Source of the DNA: Desulfosporosinus sp.
GTDB lineage: Bacteria > Bacillota > Desulfitobacteriia > Desulfitobacteriales > Desulfitobacteriaceae
DNA length: 64,000 nucleotides
Reading direction: 5' to 3'
Assembly: GCA_003513495.1 (NCBI GenBank)
Contig: DOPM01000057.1
Coordinates: 195,974 to 259,973 of the forward strand
Shown here in pieces: positions 25,713-34,926 of the stretch. Under the pieces are notes generated by a model, which did not search any database, had not been told where the DNA came from, and worked only from the letters and a program-made list of their open reading frames with translations. The position numbers were made by a program, and so were the translations under genes. Position 1 is the first letter of the stretch. Every line of letters begins with the position of its first letter.

Positions 25713-26450
25713 TTAAATGAAGTTTCCTCCGTCTACTACGACCGTTTGTCCGGTTACAAACCCTGCATGAGCTATCAATGAATAGACAACTTCAGCAATA
25801 TCATCAGGGCTTGCAATCCGACCTAGAGGGGTACCTGCAGCAAGACGAGTAATATGGTCTTCTTTCCCCTCAACCCAACGGGTTTGCACTATTCCTGGAG
25901 CAACAGCATTGACTCTAACCTCGGGTGCTAGAACTCTTGCTAATGATTTCGTAACACTAGTTGCTGCTGCTTTAGAAGCAGAATAGGCGATAGAACTGCC
26001 TAACCCGGTCAGCCCTGCAATTGATGTGATGTTAATAATGCACCCTCGACTCTTCTTAAGTTCAGCAGATGCGGCACGGCAACAAAAGAACATCCCTTTA
26101 ACATTAACTCCGAAAATATCATCCCAATACTCATCTTTCATTCCATCTAGATCAGAATGATCTACAAAGTGAGTCATTCCCGCATTATTGACGAGAATAT
26201 CTAGTGTTCCAAAATCAGCCGCTACTTGACTGACCATTGTTCTTACTTCAGCATCCTGAGATACATCTGCTTTATAAATTGAACTGCGTACTCCTAAATT
26301 CTTGATCTCTTGACAAGTCTTTAACGCGTCTTCCTCCGAGCGAGAAAAGTTAAGCGCAATATTAACTCCCGACTTGGCTAGTAATAAGGCAATAGCCTTT
26401 CCAATTCCTGTTCCGCCTCCTGTTACCAGTGCAGTTTTACCTTTTAACAA
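25713..26450 (-). CDS. SDR-family oxidoreductase (FabG-like)
   Basis: This is a short-chain dehydrogenase of about 245 residues. It has the cofactor motif TGGGTGIGKA, the NNAG motif, the catalytic Ser in NITSIAG and the YSASK active site, and ends in the common GQTVVVDGG. It probably reduces a 3-ketoacyl or similar carbonyl with NAD(P)H; the substrate is unknown. I prefer TTG at 26448-26450 with GGGAGGAG upstream, giving the usual MLKGKTALVTGG opening. An ATG at 26483 would add 11 residues that contain the ribosome site. Confidence 0.9.
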   Translation of the reverse strand: MLKGKTALVTGGGTGIGKAIALLLAKSGVNIALNFSRSEEDALKTCQEIKNLGVRSSIYKADVSQDAEVRTMVSQVAADFGTLDILVNNAGMTHFVDHSDLDGMKDEYWDDIFGVNVKGMFFCCRAASAELKKSRGCIINITSIAGLTGLGSSIAYSASKAAATSVTKSLARVLAPEVRVNAVAPGIVQTRWVEGKEDHITRLAAGTPLGRIASPDDIAEVVYSLIAHAGFVTGQTVVVDGGNFI

Positions 26451-26619
26451 TTTAGACTCCTCCCAATTTATGTAATTTTGCATACATTAATATTTCCTAG
26501 TATAACTCACACTCTAATTAGGGACAATGGACAGAATAATAATTTTATCAGCTGGATAAAAGTCATTGTTCATTTACTAAAGAATACAATCCTTGTGCCT
26601 AAGGTAGATAAATATTTAT

Positions 26620-26793
26620 TTACATTTTGCTGTTCTTATCTAATAGTTCCTGATATTTATCCAATACTTCATCTAAAGCTTGACTTGCTGCTATAACTTC
26701 TGGATCTGTGTAGGTTCGCCCATTTTTTGCTCTGATCAATTCTAATCGTAATTCTTCAATCTGCTTAATTAACTCATTTAACGATTGAGACAC
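26620..26793 (-). CDS. Spo0E-like aspartyl-phosphate phosphatase
   Basis: This small protein of about 57 residues is predicted to be two helices. The first is IKQIEELRLELI; the second carries the Spo0E signature SQALD (SxxxD) within TDPEVIAASQALDEVLDKY. Such proteins remove phosphate from Spo0A~P and so hold back sporulation. GTG at 26791-26793 with CGGAGG upstream is the likely start; the ATG eight codons earlier overlaps that ribosome site. Monocistronic. Confidence 0.85.
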   Translation of the reverse strand: MSQSLNELIKQIEELRLELIRAKNGRTYTDPEVIAASQALDEVLDKYQELLDKNSKM

Positions 26794-26937
26794 TTTGTTC
26801 CTCCGTTTTAAGTTCATTCCACAATTTTATATTATACAAAAATTTTGTATTAAAATCTAATGATATCTTAAACAAACAGGACTATTTCACATTTGAAATA
26901 GTCCTGTTTAATAATACCCAAAATCCAAATGATTTTT

Positions 26938-27585
26938 TTAAATATCCGTTTTCTGTTGGTTCTTTATGACTGCCCGCAACTGTTTTGCAGCCATTAAGAT
27001 GTCCTCTTGAGCGAATATGGCAGACACAACAGAAACCCCATCAATTCCCGTAGTCATAACTTGTTGAATGTTTGTTATATTGATTCCACCGATCGCTACC
27101 ACAGGTATTGAGACTGATTTTTTAATAAGTTCCAATTTCTCGAGACTGACCTCTTTTGCGTCACTCTTAGTTGATGTATTAAAAACAGCTCCAACCCCCA
27201 AATAGTCCGCACCCTGTTGTTGGGCAAGTAGGGCTTCGGCCAGAGTACTAGCCGAGACCCCAATAATTTTGTTTGGTCCTAAAAGCTCCCGCGCTTTTAG
27301 CATTGGAAGATCGTCTTGTCCAACATGTAATCCATCAGCATCTACCGCAAGGGCAATATCAAGACGGTCATTAATAATTAGCGGAATCCTATACCGAGTT
27401 GTTATCTCTTTTACCCTTACAGCTAATTGTAAGAATTCCTTTGTTGAGACTGACTTTTCCCTTAGCTGAACTAGGGTAACTCCACCCTGAATAGCCGACT
27501 CAATGCCCTGAGCTAAATCCCGCTCTCCGAGAAGTGTTCGATCAGTGACTAAATATAGACTATAGTCGATCTTGACTTTACTCAT
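26938..27585 (-). CDS. thiE: Thiamine phosphate synthase
   Basis: The 215-residue TIM-barrel enzyme has YLVTDR, QLREK, INDR, GLHVGQDDLP, the GVSAST segment, YLGVGAVF and a C-terminal GGI/GVSVVSAI phosphate site. It joins hydroxymethylpyrimidine pyrophosphate and thiazole phosphate to thiamine phosphate. It is the last gene of the TPP-riboswitch operon and overlaps thiM by eight bases. Confidence 0.95.
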   Translation of the reverse strand: MSKVKIDYSLYLVTDRTLLGERDLAQGIESAIQGGVTLVQLREKSVSTKEFLQLAVRVKEITTRYRIPLIINDRLDIALAVDADGLHVGQDDLPMLKARELLGPNKIIGVSASTLAEALLAQQQGADYLGVGAVFNTSTKSDAKEVSLEKLELIKKSVSIPVVAIGGINITNIQQVMTTGIDGVSVVSAIFAQEDILMAAKQLRAVIKNQQKTDI

Positions 27586-28390
27586 AAAAAATCTTACCTT
27601 CTTTTGCCAGGATTTCGGGGGTTAGATTATAAATACTATCCATAAGCCTAACTCTAAATGTACCTATCCCTTCTCCTTGGCGCAGCGAAGCTTGGGCTAT
27701 TTCTCCAGCCAGCCCCATACTGATTATGCCCGCCGCTGCAGCTGTAAAGTAATCTTTAGTTACGCCGCAAAATGTTCCCACTAGAGAGGTCGTCATACAC
27801 CCTGTCCCTGTAACATCTGCCAAAATTTTATGTCCATTTTCGAGAAAGCAAACATTCAGTCCATCAGATATGACATCAGTTTTTCCGGTTATAGCAATTA
27901 TGGAGCCAAACTCAGAAGCTAGTTTCTTTGCAACGACTGAACTATCTTGTTCATCCGCGAGTGAATCGACTCCTTTGATGGCCACTTCTAAACCTGCTAA
28001 GACTTTGATTTCCGACATATTTCCTCGAATAACTTCAGGTTTAATTTGCCTAATCAGTTTTTCAGCTGTTTTAGTTCTAAGCTTTGTTGCACCTACTCCT
28101 ACAGGGTCAAGAATTACTGGTATGCCCAATTCTTTCGCTTTTAATCCAGCTATCAACATGCTTTCTATTGTTCTGGAATTTAGAGTACCTATATTTAGCA
28201 CTAAAGCAGAAGCAAAGCCTACCATTTCTGCTACCTCTTCTAGATCGTCTGCCATAACAGGGGAACCTCCGATGGCCAAAACAATATTAGCACAATCATT
28301 GACTGTAACATAGTTGGTTATATGGTGGATCAAGGGACTCTTCTCTTTAATGACACTTAAGCTTGCACAGATTTTTTCACGTATTTCCAT
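27578..28390 (-). CDS. thiM: Hydroxyethylthiazole kinase
   Basis: The 270-residue protein has the ribokinase-like fold, with HHITNYVTVNDCAN, GGSPVMA, ILDPVGVGAT, RGNMSEI and the catalytic GTGCM motif. It phosphorylates salvaged hydroxyethylthiazole for ThiE. Its start lies 34 bases inside the end of cytX. The presence of ThiM, ThiD and CytX without ThiC or ThiG in this operon points to salvage rather than complete synthesis here. Confidence 0.95.
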   Translation of the reverse strand: MEIREKICASLSVIKEKSPLIHHITNYVTVNDCANIVLAIGGSPVMADDLEEVAEMVGFASALVLNIGTLNSRTIESMLIAGLKAKELGIPVILDPVGVGATKLRTKTAEKLIRQIKPEVIRGNMSEIKVLAGLEVAIKGVDSLADEQDSSVVAKKLASEFGSIIAITGKTDVISDGLNVCFLENGHKILADVTGTGCMTTSLVGTFCGVTKDYFTAAAAGIISMGLAGEIAQASLRQGEGIGTFRVRLMDSIYNLTPEILAKEGKIFYE

Positions 28391-29586
28391 TTAGCAGTCA
28401 ACCTCCATGTAATAAGATGTACAATACTGATAATTGACATAACCGGAATAGTCGCACCCAGAACAAAATCAAATTTGACAAACTGGTAGTATAACGCAGT
28501 TCCAAGTGCACAAAGTGTTAATGTGCCCCAGTTAATCACAAGGTCCGCTTGGATCTTCTTATTTTTCAAAAGGAAATAATCCGTTAACAGGATTGCAAAC
28601 AAAGGAGCAAACACTGATCCGATAGCATAAAGGAAATATTCATACTGCTCGATATTCACGGCGATTGCTAATCCAGTACCAATAGCCGTCATAACAATCG
28701 TAACCGATTTCTCATTTAATTTAGGGAAAATATTTAAGCACGAAACTCCAGCTGAATAAGCATCAAGGAAAGTCGTTGTTACCGTTGCTAAAATGATAAT
28801 TCCTAAGGCAACTATACCGAGATTTGCAGCCAGTAACATTGCAGACGGATCAGCATCTGAGGCGATAATTGCAGATCCCAAGCCAATTATATACATCCAA
28901 CTACTTCCGATGAAGTATCCTAGCCAACTTCCTCCTGCCCCTCCACTCTTTGTCTTTGCAAATCGCGTATAGTCGGATATTAGCGGCAGCCAGGATAAAG
29001 GCATGATTACGGCTAGTTCCAAAGCAGAACCAAAGGCCAAATCTCCAGCAACCTGCTTTGTAAACAACTCGTGGTTACGGAAAATAATTGAGCTTAAGAC
29101 CAAAGTTAAAAGGAAGAGTAAAATAACGGCGAAATGGTTTGCCCTTTTCCAACCGCTATCTCTACCAAGCCATGACCAAACCATTATCAAAATTCCGATG
29201 ATTAAACTCCAAACAGTTATATTATTAAACGCCCATAAAGTATTAGTGATGTGATTAACCGACCGGGCCCCAACAATAATCATAACTGCTGTCCAACCTA
29301 ATAACTGTAAAACATTCAAGATCGAGAATAAGTAGGAACCGTATTCACCAAAGGAGATACGAGTCGACATGAGAGCTGGGATTCTCTCTTGGGTTCCAAT
29401 GATTCCTCCCAGCACTAAAATAGTCGTCCCAACCAAGTGTCCAAGCAGGATAGCCAAAACCCCCATCTTAAATCCCAAGGGGGCTAGAAGACCACCCGTC
29501 ACTATTTCAGCCACTGATATAGCTGCACCAAACCATAGGGTTGCAAAATTAAACCCACTTAAATTATTTTTTGAAGTTGAACTCAC
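28357..29586 (-). CDS. cytX: CytX-type hydroxymethylpyrimidine transporter
   Basis: The 409-residue membrane protein has about 12 hydrophobic segments of the NCS1 nucleobase:cation symporter family, close to cytosine permeases. Its position in a TPP-riboswitch operon between thiD and thiM is the standard context of CytX, thought to import hydroxymethylpyrimidine. It overlaps the end of thiD by four bases. Confidence 0.9.
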   Translation of the reverse strand: MSSTSKNNLSGFNFATLWFGAAISVAEIVTGGLLAPLGFKMGVLAILLGHLVGTTILVLGGIIGTQERIPALMSTRISFGEYGSYLFSILNVLQLLGWTAVMIIVGARSVNHITNTLWAFNNITVWSLIIGILIMVWSWLGRDSGWKRANHFAVILLFLLTLVLSSIIFRNHELFTKQVAGDLAFGSALELAVIMPLSWLPLISDYTRFAKTKSGGAGGSWLGYFIGSSWMYIIGLGSAIIASDADPSAMLLAANLGIVALGIIILATVTTTFLDAYSAGVSCLNIFPKLNEKSVTIVMTAIGTGLAIAVNIEQYEYFLYAIGSVFAPLFAILLTDYFLLKNKKIQADLVINWGTLTLCALGTALYYQFVKFDFVLGATIPVMSIISIVHLITWRLTAKWKYVKKSVQA

Positions 29587-30386
29587 TCAATTAATCCCGC
29601 CTTTTTATAAAGTGTATAGAAGTGATGGGTTGGGCCTACGCCTTTTCCAATTGGTAAGGAATTCTGAATAGCAATCGTTATATACTCCTTTGCTAGGGTG
29701 ATAGCTTGATTAAGGCTGTGTCCTAAGGCCAGATTTGCCGTGATGGCCGACGAAAGTGTACATCCCGTTCCGTGAGTATTCTTAGTTGCAATCCTTGCAG
29801 AGGAATAGTATCTAAACTCCTGTCCATCAAATAGGATATCAATAGAATCCTCTTCCAAGTGCCCCCCTTTAAGGAGTACATTCTTCACTCCCATCTGAAA
29901 TATAGCTTTGGCAGCCTCCTCCATATGCTTTAGCGTGTGTATGGACTTATTCGTCATAACTTCAGCCTCTGGAATATTAGGTGTAACAACCATTGCCATT
30001 GGCAGTAATTCCTTAATTAAAGTTGCTTCAGCTTCTGGATTTAACAAATGGTAACCGCTCTTAGAGACCATGACAGGGTCTAAAACAATGGTTTTAGGCT
30101 TATAGATTCTTAACTGTTCCACAATTACCTCTATTGTAGGAACTTGTGAAACCATACCGATTTTGACTCCATCAACTTCAATATCATCAAAAATCGCCTC
30201 AATTTGCTTTGCGATTACGTCTTTAGAGATATCCTGTACAGCAAATACCCCCTGGGTATTTTGAGCGGTGACTGCCGTAATTACGCTCATTCCAAAAACC
30301 CCATGAGCAGAAAACGTTTTTAAATCAGCTTGAATCCCTGCGCCCCCACTAGAATCTGAACCAGCTATAGTAAGTACCTGTTTCAT
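29583..30386 (-). CDS. thiD: Hydroxymethylpyrimidine/phosphomethylpyrimidine kinase
   Basis: The 267-residue ribokinase-like enzyme opens with TIAGSDSSGGAGIQADLKTF, then VTAQNTQGV, DPVMVSKSG, TPNIPEAE and the catalytic GTGCTLS. It phosphorylates HMP twice to the pyrophosphate used by ThiE. It is the first gene after the TPP riboswitch. Confidence 0.95.
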   Translation of the reverse strand: MKQVLTIAGSDSSGGAGIQADLKTFSAHGVFGMSVITAVTAQNTQGVFAVQDISKDVIAKQIEAIFDDIEVDGVKIGMVSQVPTIEVIVEQLRIYKPKTIVLDPVMVSKSGYHLLNPEAEATLIKELLPMAMVVTPNIPEAEVMTNKSIHTLKHMEEAAKAIFQMGVKNVLLKGGHLEEDSIDILFDGQEFRYYSSARIATKNTHGTGCTLSSAITANLALGHSLNQAITLAKEYITIAIQNSLPIGKGVGPTHHFYTLYKKAGLIE

Positions 30387-30451
30387 ACCGCACCTCCAAT
30401 ATGTTTAAATTCTCTTTTTAAAACTTGGCTACCCAAGAACCTCATAAAACC

Positions 30452-30491
30452 AAAAAGAGCACATATCTCCAGAATAAGATAGTGCTCTTCC
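30452..30491 (-). terminator. Riboswitch-controlled terminator before thiD
   Basis: On the minus strand AAGAGCAC pairs with GTGCTCTT and is followed by a T-run. It sits between the TPP aptamer and thiD, so it is the likely expression platform for transcription attenuation. Confidence 0.85.
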
Positions 30492-30510
30492 AATTTCATA
30501 AAAGAGTAAA

Positions 30511-30608
30511 CTGCTTACCTACGCTGGCATTATCCAGATCAGGTTAAAAGGGTCTTAGACTTATAAGGGTCTAAATCTCAGCCAGCCAATTCCAGCACCC
30601 CTGCTCAT
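30511..30608 (-). promoter_or_regulatory. TPP riboswitch (thi box)
   Basis: The minus strand carries the aptamer landmarks in order: GCAGGGGTGC, GGCTGAGA, a P3 arm, ACCCTTTTAACCTGATCTGG and ATAATGCCAGCGTAGG. It controls thiD-cytX-thiM-thiE; binding of thiamine pyrophosphate should favour the terminator downstream. Confidence 0.95.
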
Positions 30609-30697
30609 TATTCAGTTTTTATTAAATTAACATGTGGAGAATATAAAGTCAATGGTCAATACTTAGCTCTTTGAGATTTAAACGAATTTAATTTAAT

Positions 30698-33307
30698 TTA
30701 CCTGATGGCTTTGATAAATATGGGCACAAGGTCGGGATCAAATTGCATCCCCATGTTATCGATTAATTCTTTAAATGCTTGCTCCTGGCTCAAGGCTTTC
30801 CTGTAGGGTCGATTGCTTGTCATTGCATCGTAGGCATCAGCTATTGCTAAAATGCGGCACTCTAAGGGGATATCATCTTCTTTAAGCCCTAATGGATAAC
30901 CTTGACCATTCCACCACTCATGGTGTCTTAGTATACAATCAGCGATCGGCAGTAAGTCTGGGGCCGACTGAGCAATGCGATGTCCAATTTCACTATGTCG
31001 CTGCATTTCCTTGAACTCTTCCTCTGTAAGACGTCCTGGCTTGAAAAGAATACTATCAGGAATACCCACTTTACCGATATCATGGAACTGTGCTAAAAGT
31101 CGTAAATCTGCAAGAGTCCGCTCCGATAAAGCCAAAGCCTGACCTAGTGTGATCACTAGTTCTTGTAACCTGTCCGCATGCCCTTCAGTAATAAAATCTC
31201 TTGCTTCGAGTGCTTTCATCATGGCCTGCACCAAGGCACTGCGCGTACTTTTACTTCGATGTAGTTTTTCGCGATACATTCCATCGTCTGCTTCTCTAAA
31301 CACTTCGTCGACATTGACAATTGTTTTCTCGCTTACTGCAAAACCCATGGATAAGCTAAGAGGAAACTCTTTATTTTCCATATTATATGTTTCGACCACT
31401 TTTCTAATTCTGTAGCAGGCTTGTTCTACCACCGATAATTCACTCTTTGGTAGAATGATAGCAAACTCATCCCCGCCAATCCTAAATATTAGGTCCTCTT
31501 CACGGAAACACTTTTTTATAAGACCAGCGGTCAACCCGAGTAATTTGTCCCCTGTCGTATGTCCCAGTGTATCATTAACTAGTTTTAGTCCATCTACATC
31601 ACAAACTATAATCCCAACTGGAGCAAAATCCTGTCCACCAAGTAAACGTATCTTTTCTTCAAAATATGCTCGGTTATACAGGTCAGTTAAGGCATCGTGG
31701 AAACTCATGTGCTCGAGCCTCTCCTGAAATTGCTTACGCTCAGTGATATCTTCTCCGATACTTGCGATCCCCGAGATATTACCCTCTGAATCAAACAAGA
31801 GGGTATGGTTCCAGTGAACAACACGTGTATTCCCGTTTTTTGTTTGAATAGGATAAATATTATGAACTACAATATTCTTACTTTCTAGGACTTCTCTAAA
31901 CCAAGCATTTGCACTTTTTCTTATACCTATCGGAATAAAAACATCAAAGAAGTTATGTCCTACGACCTCATCTCTTTGAAATCCTGTTAGACCCAGTATA
32001 AAGTCATTACAAAAGATAATCCGACCGTCCTTATCCATAATCCCTGTAATAAGTTTCACGTTCTCGAGCATGGATCGGAAACGTCGTTCTGATTCTCTAT
32101 GTAACTTTTCCTTGGATTGAAGTTTTTCGTAATTAGATCTTAATTCTTCTTCAACAGCCTCAAGTTCTTCGTAACTACACTCTAAATCTTTTTGAACCAT
32201 CATTTTTTCGATAATCTCTTGTTTAAGATTCACTTCGGAACTTTCTAGCTTTCTAAAGTTTTCTTGTAGTGCTGCAGTCATCCTCCGGAAGTTAGTAGCA
32301 AGAGCCTCAACTTCAATTACTGGACTCTCTAGCTGATAATTACTCTCACGTTCATATATATTATCATTGAGTTCTGCAGTAAATTTTGTCAATTCAGTCA
32401 GGGGATGGACAAGCCAACGCCTCATTAAAACGACCATAACAATCCCTAAAAAGCTCGTAATCGCGATAAAGTAGATGGGCAAGTAATACAGCTGATTTAA
32501 AACATAGGTGACCGGAACCGTAACACCTAACGACCATTCAATGCCTGGTACTGGAGCATAGGCTAGGTATTTATCTCCATCTTCAAATGTATTCTTTGTC
32601 ACTCCAGTTTCACCGCGAATCATTTTTTTAATGGTATCCCTATAATCTAGTGAAGTACGATTATACATTCGCCCATTGTAACTCATAATATAATCCTCTT
32701 TAGGGTGAATAATCATCAGACCATCTTTTTGAACAATAAATGTATTACCGATCTCTCCAACCCTTTTTGACGAAACGAGTTGGATCAGTTCCGATAAATT
32801 AATACTCCCACCTAATAGACCTACCACCTTATTCCCTATCCTAATCGGAGCAGCAACAACAATACTATGACTACTATTCCCTCTGGAAAATAAGGGATCT
32901 GATACTACAGACTCGCCTGTAGCCATGACCTCCTGAAAGTAATGACGATCGATGATACTACCTCTCTGGCCGGAATTTAGTAAGTAATTACCTTCGATAT
33001 CCACATAGAAAAACTCTTCATAGTCTTTATTACGCTCAATTTCTTTATTCATATACGCTAAAATTACGTTCTTGTCTCCGTTTTCAACGTAGGGTGTATT
33101 TGCCATAATCTCTAGTTCCGATTTGTGAGCATTTAACCATAAACCGACTTCAGAACTAGAATATAATGTTAGCGAGGTGATTTGGGCCTCTAAATTAGTT
33201 CTTAAGAGATCTCTTGTCTGAAAAAAGGCTAAAAAAGACAAGCCCCCTAAGCCGAAGGTTAAGGCAATTATCATAAATGCTGTTACATGTATCTTAATCT
33301 GTTTCAT
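30698..33307 (-). CDS. Cache-PAS-GGDEF-HD-GYP cyclic-di-GMP signalling protein
   Basis: The 869-residue membrane protein has a transmembrane segment at about 8-30, a double-Cache extracytoplasmic sensor to about 270, a second membrane segment, a HAMP-like/coiled-coil region (340-410) and a PAS domain (about 420-540). A GGDEF domain follows with the intact RIGGDEF motif, then an HD-GYP domain with HDIGKVG and HHEWWNGQGYP. It could both make cyclic di-GMP and degrade it. The output of the two activities depends on the unknown Cache ligand. It is transcribed alone and is divergent from rmuC. Confidence 0.92.
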   Translation of the reverse strand: MKQIKIHVTAFMIIALTFGLGGLSFLAFFQTRDLLRTNLEAQITSLTLYSSSEVGLWLNAHKSELEIMANTPYVENGDKNVILAYMNKEIERNKDYEEFFYVDIEGNYLLNSGQRGSIIDRHYFQEVMATGESVVSDPLFSRGNSSHSIVVAAPIRIGNKVVGLLGGSINLSELIQLVSSKRVGEIGNTFIVQKDGLMIIHPKEDYIMSYNGRMYNRTSLDYRDTIKKMIRGETGVTKNTFEDGDKYLAYAPVPGIEWSLGVTVPVTYVLNQLYYLPIYFIAITSFLGIVMVVLMRRWLVHPLTELTKFTAELNDNIYERESNYQLESPVIEVEALATNFRRMTAALQENFRKLESSEVNLKQEIIEKMMVQKDLECSYEELEAVEEELRSNYEKLQSKEKLHRESERRFRSMLENVKLITGIMDKDGRIIFCNDFILGLTGFQRDEVVGHNFFDVFIPIGIRKSANAWFREVLESKNIVVHNIYPIQTKNGNTRVVHWNHTLLFDSEGNISGIASIGEDITERKQFQERLEHMSFHDALTDLYNRAYFEEKIRLLGGQDFAPVGIIVCDVDGLKLVNDTLGHTTGDKLLGLTAGLIKKCFREEDLIFRIGGDEFAIILPKSELSVVEQACYRIRKVVETYNMENKEFPLSLSMGFAVSEKTIVNVDEVFREADDGMYREKLHRSKSTRSALVQAMMKALEARDFITEGHADRLQELVITLGQALALSERTLADLRLLAQFHDIGKVGIPDSILFKPGRLTEEEFKEMQRHSEIGHRIAQSAPDLLPIADCILRHHEWWNGQGYPLGLKEDDIPLECRILAIADAYDAMTSNRPYRKALSQEQAFKELIDNMGMQFDPDLVPIFIKAIR

Positions 33308-33551
33308 TTTTCCCCCTGGTGGAAATGTATTTTAGTATAATAAGATTTATCTCTAAACTCCTAAAATTCTCTCTTCAAAGCTAAAACTCCTCTTTATAAC
33401 GGTGAATTAAAGATAATAATTTTACTAATATCCATAAGGATTAACATATCGACAAAAAAGCCTAATTTATCACAATGTTTGCTGCTTTAACAAACCTTTG
33501 TTTCCCAAATGTGATAAAGTAGTTTAGAAGTACAACTTAGGAGGATCTCAT

Positions 33552-34883
33552 ATGACAGAACCGTTTATGTTCGAATTAATTCAAATCATCATAGGCATCA
33601 TTACTATCATCCTACTCGTCATCATAATAATCCGCTCATCAACACATCCTTTTGTTAAGTTCGAGAGTAAATTTGATTCTTTAGAGAAGAACCTTGAACG
33701 CAACGAACGAATCGTTAATGGGGAGATATCCAAAAACCGCGAAGAAGCTAGTACCAATGCTAGACAAGTCCGCGAGGAATTAAACCAATCCGTCCGTTTG
33801 TTTAATGATTCCGTATTAGCTCGAATGGCAGAAATCGCCGGTCTTCAGCGCGATCAATTGAATATCTTTGCCACACAACTAGGCTCTCTGACCAAAACCA
33901 ATGATTTAAAATTAGAACAAATGCGCAAAACAGTAGAAGAACGTCTCATTTTACTTCAGCAAGATAACGGCCAGAGATTAGACCAGATGCGCGCAACTGT
34001 GGACGAAAAGCTGAGCTCTACTCTCGAACAACGCTTAGGAGAATCCTTTAAAATTGTCAGTGAGAGATTAGAAGCAGTCCATAAAGGACTAGGGGAAATG
34101 CAAACCCTGGCTTCAGGTGTCGGAGACTTAAAGAAAGTTTTGACCAACGTTAAAACCCGAGGAATTTGGGGCGAAATTCAGCTCGGCAACTTGTTAGAGC
34201 AGATCCTTACTCCCGAACAATACTCGACGAACGTCGTAACTAAAGCTGGAAGTAATGATCGTGTAGAATATGCTATTAAACTCCCTGCTCGAGACGGACA
34301 AGATACGGTCATCTGGCTTCCAATCGATGCCAAATTCCCCATTGAAGATTATGAACGGCTAATAGCAGCACAAGATCAAGCCAATTCTACACTCGTTGAA
34401 GAACTTGGTAAATCTCTGGAAAATCGAATAAAGCTTGAGGGGAAAACTATCAGGGATAAATATCTTGATCCCCCTAACACGACAGATTTTGGCATCTTAT
34501 TTTTACCCGTTGAAGGCTTATATGCTGAGGTTCTACGCCGCCCTGGTCTTTGTGAACGCCTCCAGCGAGAATACAAGGTTATTATTACAGGACCCACCAC
34601 GTTGGCTGCTCTCCTAAATAGCCTTCAAATGGGCTTTAAAACCTTAGCTATTGAGAAACGCTCCAGCGAAGTATGGAACTTACTTGGGGCAGTTAAAACC
34701 GAATTCGGCAAATTTGTAGAAGTCTTAGAAAAAACTCAGAAAAAACTTCAAGAAGCAAGCAACACCATCGATACAGCCACTAAAAAAAGTCGGACGATTG
34801 CCCGCAAGCTGAGAGATGTACAGACTCTCCCAGCTAATGAAGCAGAATTAATGCTGGGGCAAGAGACTGATCGCCAGGAGTAA
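33552..34883 (+). CDS. rmuC: DNA recombination protein RmuC
   Basis: The 443-residue protein has an N-terminal membrane anchor (about 7-28), a long coiled coil (about 35-160) and the RmuC nuclease-like domain. Landmarks are RGIWGEIQL, IDAKFPIEDYERL, DFGILFLPVEGLYAEVLRR and GPTTLAALLNSLQMGF. RmuC proteins limit inversions at short repeats. TAGGAGGAT precedes the ATG. Confidence 0.95.
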   Translation: MTEPFMFELIQIIIGIITIILLVIIIIRSSTHPFVKFESKFDSLEKNLERNERIVNGEISKNREEASTNARQVREELNQSVRLFNDSVLARMAEIAGLQRDQLNIFATQLGSLTKTNDLKLEQMRKTVEERLILLQQDNGQRLDQMRATVDEKLSSTLEQRLGESFKIVSERLEAVHKGLGEMQTLASGVGDLKKVLTNVKTRGIWGEIQLGNLLEQILTPEQYSTNVVTKAGSNDRVEYAIKLPARDGQDTVIWLPIDAKFPIEDYERLIAAQDQANSTLVEELGKSLENRIKLEGKTIRDKYLDPPNTTDFGILFLPVEGLYAEVLRRPGLCERLQREYKVIITGPTTLAALLNSLQMGFKTLAIEKRSSEVWNLLGAVKTEFGKFVEVLEKTQKKLQEASNTIDTATKKSRTIARKLRDVQTLPANEAELMLGQETDRQE

Positions 34884-34926
34884 GCATGCTGGTAATGAGC
34901 TGATTAATAAGATGTAAAATCGTTCC